Part shown: in pieces, positions 8,112-13,171 of the stretch
How the letters are laid out: every line of letters starts with the position of its first letter
How positions within the stretch are numbered: position 1 is the stretch's first letter
Origin: Betaproteobacteria bacterium
Lineage (GTDB): Bacteria > Pseudomonadota > Gammaproteobacteria > Burkholderiales > SG8-39
Direction: 5' to 3'
Assembly: GCA_005882235.1 (NCBI GenBank)
Contig: VBCT01000024.1
Location: 1 to 13,171, forward strand
Length of the DNA: 13,171 nucleotides
The notes under the pieces: model-generated
Database searches by the model: none
The model's input: only the letters and a program-made list of their open reading frames with translations
What the model was told of the DNA's origin: nothing
Position numbers and translations under genes: made by a program

Positions 8112-8151
8112 AAAGGGACGATGGCTTTCAAGCCATCGTCCCTTTCCTTTT
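8112..8151. terminator. Bidirectional Rho-independent terminator between convergent genes
   Basis: AAAGGGACGATGGCT at 8112-8126 pairs perfectly with its reverse complement at 8131-8145 around a TTCA loop, a 15-bp stem. On the plus strand it runs into TTTCCTTTT; on the minus strand it runs into TTTTG. It lies 13 bases after the secreted-protein stop and about 57 bases past the end of the convergent SurA/DsbA-like gene, so it can serve both. Confidence 0.88.
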
Positions 8152-8178
8152 GTGCAAGACTGCGGACGGGCGCCAACT

Positions 8179-8202
8179 CAGGCTCCCGCGGGCAGGAGCC
8201 TG
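8179..8202. repeat. Short GC-rich inverted repeat beside the SurA/DsbA-like stop codon
   Basis: CAGGCTCC at 8179-8186 and GGAGCCTG at 8195-8202 form a perfect 8-bp stem with an 8-base loop. It lies just downstream of the minus-strand gene. No T-run follows in either direction, so it may protect the mRNA 3' end or be a short repeat-family member. Confidence 0.5.
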
Positions 8203-8208
8203 TCCCGT

Positions 8209-9243
8209 TCAGTGACCCTTGGAGGCGGCAAGCTCGGCCTCGATGGTCTTTTCAAAGGCGTCCTGCGGCAGGTTACCGCTGAGCATGTTGCCGTTGATGA
8301 AGAATCCCGGAGTACCGGTAAGTCCCGCTCTCAGCCCCAGTTGCAGGTCTTGTTCAATTTGCGTCTTGTGCTTGCCGCTGGATAGGCAGGAATCAAATTG
8401 TTTCTCATCGAGCTTCAGACGGCGCGCCTGCTCCACTAGACCCTCTCGGTTCAGCTTATTGGGGTTCTCGAAGAGGAGGTCATGATATTCCCAAAATTTT
8501 CCTTGCTCCAAGGCGCAGCGGGACGCCTCCGCGGCCAACTGAGCCTGCGGGTGGATGTCTCGCAGTGGAAGGTCCCGATATGCCAAGCTCACCCGGCCTT
8601 CGTACTTGAGAAGCAACTTCTTCAAAGTCGGCGCGACCGCCTGGCAGTAGGGACACTGGAAATCGGAAAACTCCACGATGACCACCGGAGCCTTCGGACT
8701 TCCGCGAAGCCGGGCCGGATCATAGGTGACCTCGACTTTAGGCTTCCGCAGGAAGATGGACACCGCGGCGCGCTCCCGAAGACCTGTGTAATAGTCTTGG
8801 CGCGCCTGCTGGAGTTTTGCCCTTTTCAGCAACTGCTGAAGCTGCGGCTTGAGCTCATCGAAAGACTTTCTCAGCTGTTCTTTTTGCACTATGTAAAGAG
8901 CTTGCAGCTCGGCTTCCGTGGGCTCGGGGACCTTGGCATCCACTTCTTGCGCGAGAACCTTTTCAGCCGGGATGTCCTTCTTCTTGGCCTCCGCTTCCAG
9001 CAGCTTTTGATTCACCAGATTCTCGAGGGCCTTGCTTTTCACTTCGTATTCTTGTACTCGAAGCTGAAACACTTGTGCTTGAACGAACGGCAGCAAATCC
9101 TCGTCGTAGATGGGCTTCCCCGCGACCACGGCCAGGGGTTGCTTCTGTTTGGCTTGGCCGAAAGTCTCGGATGCACACACGGCACAACCGAGAAATAGAC
9201 AAACCAAAAATGGCGGAGCGAATCTGCTGAGGTCGGGTCGCAT
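8209..9243 (-). CDS. Exported DsbA-family thiol oxidoreductase with SurA-like N-terminal domain
   Basis: This is a 344-residue periplasmic protein with a fused architecture. Residues 1-31 are a signal peptide (likely cut at GQA|KQ). Residues ~36-160 resemble the SurA/peptidyl-prolyl-isomerase N-terminal chaperone domain: VVAGKPIYDEDLLPFV, ALENLVNQKLLEAEAKK, then a long charged helix rich in Lys, Gln and Glu. Residues ~175-340 are a DsbA/thioredoxin-like domain: GSPKAPVVIVEFSDFQCPYC with redox pair C197-P-Y-C200, an inserted helical region, and TGTPGFFING with the cis-proline at P312. It probably makes, shuffles or reduces disulfides in exported proteins; its Cys-rich secreted neighbours are plausible but unproven clients. 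It is convergent with the secreted repeat gene. Codon use is noticeably less GC-rich than in the flanks. No strong Shine-Dalgarno precedes the ATG. Confidence 0.88.
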   Translation of the reverse strand: MRPDLSRFAPPFLVCLFLGCAVCASETFGQAKQKQPLAVVAGKPIYDEDLLPFVQAQVFQLRVQEYEVKSKALENLVNQKLLEAEAKKKDIPAEKVLAQEVDAKVPEPTEAELQALYIVQKEQLRKSFDELKPQLQQLLKRAKLQQARQDYYTGLRERAAVSIFLRKPKVEVTYDPARLRGSPKAPVVIVEFSDFQCPYCQAVAPTLKKLLLKYEGRVSLAYRDLPLRDIHPQAQLAAEASRCALEQGKFWEYHDLLFENPNKLNREGLVEQARRLKLDEKQFDSCLSSGKHKTQIEQDLQLGLRAGLTGTPGFFINGNMLSGNLPQDAFEKTIEAELAASKGH

Positions 9244-9318
9244 GCTTTTACTATGCCATCCTCGGCAAATCGAGTCTAGGGGTTAACGCCGCTCCCACGG
9301 CATGCCGCTCAACGAACA

Positions 9319-10206
9319 TCAAATCGGGTGCAACCCCAGCGTCAGCCCCAGGGGCACGAACACGATGGCAAAGGCGTTGCCGATCAGCACCAGCGACGCC
9401 ACCCGCTCCGGCTCCTGCTGATAGCGTTCGGCGAGGAGATAGTTGAGCGCCGCAGGCGGCAGGCTCGCGAAGAGCATAAGCTGCGCAAATTCCTCGGACG
9501 GCAAGCGCAGAATGAATTGCGCGAGGTAGGCCCCCGCGAACCCCGCGAGCGGACAGACCACCGCGCCGAGCACGCCCACCTGCCAGCCGCGCTTCGACAG
9601 ATCGGTGAGGCGCACTCCGAGAGCGAACAGCATCATAGGCAGCGTGGCGTCGCCGAGCATCTTCAGTCCCGCCATCAGTGCAGCCGGCACGTTCCAGGCA
9701 AAGGCGCTGAAGACCAGCCCGAGCACGCTCGCGATGATCATCGGCGAAGTCGCGAGCGCTTTCCATTCGGCGTGGCGGCTGACGATGCGGCTCCCGAGAG
9801 TGAACTGCAAGAGCGTGCTCGCCACCAAGAGCAGCACCATCGCCGCGAGGCCCGGACGCCCGAAGGCGAGCACCGCGAGAGGCAGGCCCATGTTGCCGCA
9901 GTTGTTGAACATCATCGGCGGCACGAAGGTGCGCGGGCTCACGCGCGCGAGGAGCGCGATCGGCCAGGCGATGAGCCCCGAGACGAGGATCACCGCCACT
10001 CCGCCCGCGACGAAAGCGGCGTTGCCCTCGAGCCGGAAGTCCTCCCCCGCGAGCGAAGTGAAAACGAGGAGCGGCCCGAGCACGTGGAGCGACACGTGGT
10101 TGAAAGATTTCAGGTCGGGCCGGTTGCGGCGCCCGTAGCCGTAGCCGATCGCGATGATCAGGAAGACGGGCCCTATGACCGAGGCGATGCGTTCGAGGAC
10201 GAGCAC
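9319..10206 (-). CDS. AEC-family permease (auxin efflux carrier/malonate-type transporter)
   Basis: This is an integral inner-membrane protein of 295 residues, slightly short of the usual ~310-320, with about eight to ten hydrophobic segments. The hallmark is the N-terminal-half motif NNCGNMGLPL, with N101, N102 and G104, N105, G107. The related second-half segment is ATLPMMLFALGVRL. The start VLERIASVIGPVFLIIAIGYGYGRR is family-like. The start is GTG at 10206-10204 with no clear Shine-Dalgarno; it lies 23 bases after the stop of the solute-binding gene, so translation may depend on coupling. AEC members move organic anions such as malate, malonate or auxin-like acids. Placement after a binding protein is unusual, because AEC carriers are not known to need one. 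Confidence 0.9.
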   Translation of the reverse strand: MLVLERIASVIGPVFLIIAIGYGYGRRNRPDLKSFNHVSLHVLGPLLVFTSLAGEDFRLEGNAAFVAGGVAVILVSGLIAWPIALLARVSPRTFVPPMMFNNCGNMGLPLAVLAFGRPGLAAMVLLLVASTLLQFTLGSRIVSRHAEWKALATSPMIIASVLGLVFSAFAWNVPAALMAGLKMLGDATLPMMLFALGVRLTDLSKRGWQVGVLGAVVCPLAGFAGAYLAQFILRLPSEEFAQLMLFASLPPAALNYLLAERYQQEPERVASLVLIGNAFAIVFVPLGLTLGLHPI

Positions 10207-10229
10207 GGGCGGTCGTCAGCGCTTCGCGC

Positions 10230-11276
10230 TCATTTCGACTGCCGCGTGATGATCTCGCCGTAGAGCTTTTCCCACTTCGCGCTTTCGTCCAGCATCGCCG
10301 CCGGATCGACGAATTTCAGCCGCGTTCTCGCCGTGCCCGGATCGGCCCTGCGGTTGGTCGGCACGTAATTCCCCTGGACCAGGATCGCCTGCCCCTCGCC
10401 GAGCATGAAATCGTAGAACAGCACCGCGGCATGCGGGTGCGCCGGCCTCCTGGAGAGCGCGACGCCGTTGACCCGCGCGATCGCGGGCTGTATCGCATAC
10501 CAGTCGACCGGGGCGCCTCTCTGCTTGAGCTTCTCGGCGTTGTGGTTGTAGACGGTGAGCGCAAAGGGCACTTCCCCGGAGGCGACCAGGCCGGCGAGCA
10601 GCGTATGCCCCCTGCGCACCGAGAGCCCGTTCCTCGCGACGATCTCGCGGAAAAGCCGCAGGCCCCTGTCCTCGCCGATTTCCTTGACCACCATCGCGAA
10701 CCAGTCGACGTCCTCGGCCTCGATTCCCAGCCTCCCTTTCCACCTCGGATGCAGGAAGTCCTCGTAGGACTTCGGCAGCTCGTCTTTCCTCACCAGGTTG
10801 GTGTTGTAGGCGTGGACGAACATGTTGAGGCGGGTCCCGACCCATTCGCGGTGCGGCCTGATCGCCTCGGGCATGAGGTCAGGGAAATGCGGCGAAGCGG
10901 CCCTCTGCAGCAGCTTCTCGCGGTGCAGCGACTCGAGCTCGGGGCCGTTCGTCTCGACGACGTCGAAGTCGAAGCGGCCGGCGCGCGCCTCGGTGACGAT
11001 GCGCTGCACGACTTTCTCGGAGCCGGCGCGCCAGAACTTCAGCTTCAGCCCGTACTTCTTGTCGAGGGCCGCGGCGAGCGCGTTGAGATCCTCGAGCACC
11101 AGGGACGAGTAGAGATTGATCTCGCGCTCCGCCCGCACGCCTTTGACGAGGCGCTGCTCGCGATCGGTTCCCTCGTACAGCGCGAGCGCCGCGACGTCGG
11201 CGGGCTGTGCGCGCAAGGCCCCGGACGCGGCGAGCGAGCAAACCAAGACGAGCGGGAAGAACGCGGCGCGTTTCAT
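10230..11276 (-). CDS. Orphan periplasmic solute-binding protein, ABC family 1 (Fe3+/polyamine-like)
   Basis: This is a 348-residue exported binding protein. The ATG at 11276 gives a signal peptide MKRAAFFPLVLVCSLAASG, cut near LRA|Q at residue 23. A longer open frame to 11540 only overlaps the upstream gene and is rejected. The type II fold is indicated by INLYSSLVLEDLNALAAAL, KKYGLKLKFWRAGSEKVVQR and ARAGRFDFDVVETNG. Further signs are a hinge-region YNTNLV, a YEDFLHPRWKGRLGIE stretch, and HPHAAVLFYDFMLGEGQAI near the end, which recur in AfuA/COG1840-type proteins. Eight bases separate it from the preceding stop, so translational coupling is likely. No permease or ATPase gene is adjacent. 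Ligand could be iron, a polyamine, an organophosphonate or a small organic acid; the sequence does not decide. Confidence 0.88.
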   Translation of the reverse strand: MKRAAFFPLVLVCSLAASGALRAQPADVAALALYEGTDREQRLVKGVRAEREINLYSSLVLEDLNALAAALDKKYGLKLKFWRAGSEKVVQRIVTEARAGRFDFDVVETNGPELESLHREKLLQRAASPHFPDLMPEAIRPHREWVGTRLNMFVHAYNTNLVRKDELPKSYEDFLHPRWKGRLGIEAEDVDWFAMVVKEIGEDRGLRLFREIVARNGLSVRRGHTLLAGLVASGEVPFALTVYNHNAEKLKQRGAPVDWYAIQPAIARVNGVALSRRPAHPHAAVLFYDFMLGEGQAILVQGNYVPTNRRADPGTARTRLKFVDPAAMLDESAKWEKLYGEIITRQSK

Positions 11277-11284
11277 TTTCGAGC

Positions 11285-11719
11285 TCAAGCCGCTGCGTCC
11301 GCGGTCAGCCCCGCCGCCTGAATCCCCGAAACGCAGGCTTCCTCGTCCTCTTCGCCCGTTCCGCCGCTCGCCCCCGCAGCGCCGAGGATCTCGCCTTTTT
11401 CGTTCCTGATCAGGACGCCGCCCGTCTGCGGCAGGAATTTCCCCTTGGCCGTCGCGGCGAGAGCAACGAAGAAATTGGGATTGTCCTTGGCGCGCTTGAG
11501 TAGGGCGCGGCTCGAGACACCCATCGCGACCGACGCCCACGCTTTTCCGAGCGCCACGTCGAAGCGGAACATGCTCGCCCCGTCCTCGCGCTGCGCAGCC
11601 TTGACGTGGCCGGCGTCGTCGAGCACGACCACCGCGAGCGGCTTGATTTTCATGGCGCGTGCACGCGCCAGGGCCTTTTCGATGACGGTATTGGCCTGTT
11701 TCAGGGTGAGACTCGACAT
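11285..11719 (-). CDS. GlcG/HbpS-family protein (DUF336)
   Basis: This is a soluble protein of 144 residues, first gene of the minus-strand operon. Family features include LTLKQANTVIEKALARARAM, PLAVVVLDDAGHVKA, REDGASMFRFDVALGKAW, and GGVLIRNEKGEILGAAGASGG with the closing EDEEACVSGIQAAGL. There is no signal peptide, so it is probably cytoplasmic. GlcG sits in glycolate operons and HbpS binds heme in Streptomyces, but most members have no proven activity. The ATG at 11719 is chosen over one at 11764 because a GGAGG lies a few bases upstream and a TATAAT box would overlap the longer start. The downstream binding protein and AEC permease suggest a role in using an imported small molecule. Confidence 0.9.
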   Translation of the reverse strand: MSSLTLKQANTVIEKALARARAMKIKPLAVVVLDDAGHVKAAQREDGASMFRFDVALGKAWASVAMGVSSRALLKRAKDNPNFFVALAATAKGKFLPQTGGVLIRNEKGEILGAAGASGGTGEEDEEACVSGIQAAGLTADAAA

Positions 11720-11723
11720 TGTT

Positions 11724-11728
11724 CCTCC
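11724..11728 (-). promoter_or_regulatory. Ribosome binding site fixing the GlcG/HbpS start
   Basis: On the minus strand GGAGG lies four bases before the ATG at 11719, deciding for this start over the upstream in-frame ATG at 11764. Confidence 0.75.
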
Positions 11729-11762
11729 GTGCGGGTTTTCATCAAAATGTAAGCTTCGCGGC

Positions 11763-11768
11763 ATTATA
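11763..11768 (-). promoter_or_regulatory. Candidate -10 box of the GlcG-binding protein-AEC operon
   Basis: The minus strand carries an exact TATAAT here, 43 bases before the GlcG/HbpS start codon, in an AT-rich island between GC-rich flanks. No good TTGACA-like -35 is seen at 16-18 bases upstream, so activator dependence is possible. Confidence 0.42.
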
Positions 11769-11792
11769 AATGCGGCCGGGGCGCCGCTTGGT

Positions 11793-11798
11793 TACAAT
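11793..11798 (+). promoter_or_regulatory. Candidate -10 box of the YbhB gene
   Basis: TACAAT lies 26 bases before the ATG at 11825 and would give a short leader containing the GGAGG at 11816-11820. A matching -35 is not evident. It lies back-to-back with the minus-strand TATAAT box. Confidence 0.35.
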
Positions 11799-11824
11799 CC
11801 CCCTCTCTCTCGCATGGAGGTTCC

Positions 11825-12352
11825 ATGGCAACAAGAAAAAAGGGCGCTGCGCGCGCCCAGTTCGAGCTCATGAGCCCCGACATCCGGCCGAACGGCCCGA
11901 TAGCCATGGAGCAGGTGTACAACGGCTTCGGCTGTTCCGGCGAGAACGTTTCGCCCGCGCTCGCTTGGTCGGGGGCGCCCGAGAACACGAAGAGCTTCGC
12001 GCTGCTGGTGCACGATCCGGACGCCCCGACCGGCGGCGCGGGCTGGTGGCACTGGCTCGTCGTCAACATTCCGGCGAGCGCAAACCAGCTGAGGAAGAAC
12101 GCGGGCAAGTCAGACGGCTCCAACCTGCCTTCCGGCTGCGCGCAGATCGACACCGATTTCGGCGGCCCCGGCTGGGGTGGACCCTGCCCGCCGGCTGGCG
12201 ACAAGCCGCACCGCTACAACTTCACGCTGTACGCGCTCAAGGTGGACGGCCTCGACGTGGACGGCGCGAGTGCCGCGCTCGCCGCATACATGATCAATGC
12301 CAATGCGATCGGCAAGGCGAAGCTCACCGGGAAGTTCGGGCGGAAAAAGTGA
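11825..12352 (+). CDS. YbhB/YbcL-family protein (phosphatidylethanolamine-binding-like)
   Basis: This protein has 175 residues, the normal bacterial size. The PEBP-fold ligand pocket is complete: HDPDAP at 63-68 (D64, P65, D66, P68), GGAGWWHWLVVNIP with H76, and GGPCPPAGDKPHRYNFTLYAL with H129-R130-Y131. The N-terminus carries the usual FELMSPDIRPNGPI and GFGCSGENVSPALAW. The MATRKKG start has no signal peptide, so it should be cytoplasmic. GGAGG at 11816-11820 supports the ATG. Bacterial members are called Raf-kinase-inhibitor-like by homology only; their physiological role is mostly unknown. The next gene begins 28 bases after its stop, so the two are probably co-transcribed. Family is near certain; function is open. 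Confidence 0.95.
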   Translation: MATRKKGAARAQFELMSPDIRPNGPIAMEQVYNGFGCSGENVSPALAWSGAPENTKSFALLVHDPDAPTGGAGWWHWLVVNIPASANQLRKNAGKSDGSNLPSGCAQIDTDFGGPGWGGPCPPAGDKPHRYNFTLYALKVDGLDVDGASAALAAYMINANAIGKAKLTGKFGRKK

Positions 12353-12380
12353 CTATGATAGCTGCGGAGGAGGAAACCCC

Positions 12381-13171
12381 ATGAATCGACATTTCGCCGT
12401 GATCTTCGCGGCCCTGGCAGTCGCGTTTCCGGCGCACGCGCAACAGCCCGTCAAAATCGGGCTGATCATGCCGTACTCCGGCCAGTTCGCCGACGCGGCG
12501 ACGCAGATGGACAACGCCATCAAGCTCTACATGAAGGAGCGCGGCGACGCGGTCGCAGGAAGGAAGCTTGAAATCATCCGCAGGGACACGGGCGGCGTCG
12601 CGCCGGACATCGCCAAGCGCCACGCGCAGGAACTGGTGGTGCGCGACAGAATCGATATCCTGGCCGGGTTCGTGCTCACGCCCAACGCCCTCGCCGCCGC
12701 GGACGTATCCGCCGAAGCGAAGAAATTCATGGTGGTGATGAACGCGGCCACCGCGATCATCACGACCAAGTCGCCCTACATGGCGCGCACCTCGCTCACC
12801 GTGCCGCAGCTGAACGAGACCTTCGGCGCCTGGGCCTACAGGAGCGGCATCCGCAGACTGTATACGATGGTGTCGGACTACGGTCCCGGACACGACGCCG
12901 AGGGCGCATTCCAGCGTGCGTTCAAGGAGGCCGGCGGCGAGGTCATCGGTTCGGTGCGCATTCCGGTGGTCAATCCCGACTTTTTTCCGTTCGTGCAGCG
13001 CGCGAAAGACCTCAACCCGGAAGCGATGTTCGTATTCATCCCCGGAGGCGCGCAGCCGGCCGCCTTCGGCAAGGCGCTCGTGGATCTCGGCATCGATTCG
13101 AAGAAGACCCGTATTCTGGGCCAGGGCGAAATCACCGAGGAGAACGCATTGAAGATCATGGGTGATGCCGC
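12381..13171 (+). CDS. ABC transporter substrate-binding protein, Leu/Ile/Val type (3' end beyond window)
   Basis: 263 residues are visible before the window ends. Proteins of this family are usually ~380-410 long, so about a third is missing. The signal peptide MNRHFAVIFAALAVAFPAHA is cut at AHA|QQ after residue 20. The mature start PVKIGLIMPYSGQFADAA is the canonical type I periplasmic-binding opening. It is followed by a long helix with GGVAPDIAKRHAQELVVRD, the DILAGFVLTPNALAAADV strand-turn, and MVVMNAATAIITTKSPYMARTS. The hinge-side YTMVSDYGPGHDAEGAFQRA and the second-lobe VRIPVVNPDFFPFVQRAKDL are also typical. GGAGGAGG at 12366-12373 lies seven bases upstream. This subfamily binds branched amino acids, amides or aromatic acids. 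Partner permease genes, if adjacent, lie beyond 13171. Confidence 0.92.
   Translation, partial: MNRHFAVIFAALAVAFPAHAQQPVKIGLIMPYSGQFADAATQMDNAIKLYMKERGDAVAGRKLEIIRRDTGGVAPDIAKRHAQELVVRDRIDILAGFVLTPNALAAADVSAEAKKFMVVMNAATAIITTKSPYMARTSLTVPQLNETFGAWAYRSGIRRLYTMVSDYGPGHDAEGAFQRAFKEAGGEVIGSVRIPVVNPDFFPFVQRAKDLNPEAMFVFIPGGAQPAAFGKALVDLGIDSKKTRILGQGEITEENALKIMGDA

Noticed and set aside
8482..9198. 238-codon plus-strand frame over the SurA/DsbA-like gene
   Set aside because: It is the complement of a gene with a signal peptide, CPYC motif and cis-proline motif, and has no domain of its own.
9328..10263. 311-codon plus-strand frame over the AEC permease gene
   Set aside because: It reads as charged His/Arg/Glu-rich sequence, while the minus strand encodes a clear membrane protein.
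10431..11321. 296-codon plus-strand frame over the solute-binding gene
   Set aside because: No start context or domain; the minus-strand gene has a signal peptide and family motifs.
11277..11540. N-terminal extension of the orphan binding protein
   Set aside because: It overlaps the GlcG/HbpS gene almost fully and precedes a clear signal peptide at 11276.

Overview
The window looks like a chromosome segment from a high-GC Gram-negative bacterium, most likely Pseudomonadota and perhaps a betaproteobacterium. The evidence is an MdtC-type RND pump with a NodT-type outer-membrane lipoprotein, several Sec-exported periplasmic binding proteins, an AEC permease and a YbhB-type protein, all with strong G/C third-position bias. 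No rRNA, tRNA or CRISPR array was seen, and the taxon is an inference from gene content.

Layout. (1) 1-4555, plus strand: the distal part of a tripartite drug-efflux operon. It holds the last codons of an upstream gene, then an RND permease closely resembling E. coli MdtC, then an outer-membrane efflux lipoprotein; start and stop codons overlap at both junctions. (2) 4556-4871: a gap with no intact gene. It carries what I read as a decayed N-terminus of an IS91-type transposase, ending at a stop codon. (3) 4872-9243: a cassette with visibly lower GC and less biased codon use. It encodes three exported proteins: a metallophosphoesterase (+), a large secreted protein with two DUF11-like repeats (+), and a SurA-like/DsbA-like fusion (-). 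The two convergent genes meet at a perfect hairpin that could terminate transcription in both directions. (4) 9319-11719, minus strand: a compact operon of a GlcG/HbpS-type protein, an orphan family-1 solute-binding protein and an AEC-family permease. (5) 11825-13171, plus strand: a YbhB/PEBP-family protein, then a Leu/Ile/Val-type ABC substrate-binding protein cut by the window end. A compact divergent promoter region lies between blocks 4 and 5.

How the parts work together. Block 1 is an export machine reaching from the inner to the outer membrane. Blocks 4 and 5 suggest capture and transport of small organic solutes, but no ABC permease or ATPase gene is visible, so the binding proteins either use partners elsewhere or act outside a standard ABC system. 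The middle cassette looks acquired: its composition differs from both flanks, a transposase remnant sits at its left edge, and related short sequences occur in inverted orientation near both edges. Nothing here is clearly a wholly new system. The most unusual items are the transposase remnant and cassette, the secreted repeat protein, the SurA/DsbA fusion, and the binding protein paired with an AEC permease.
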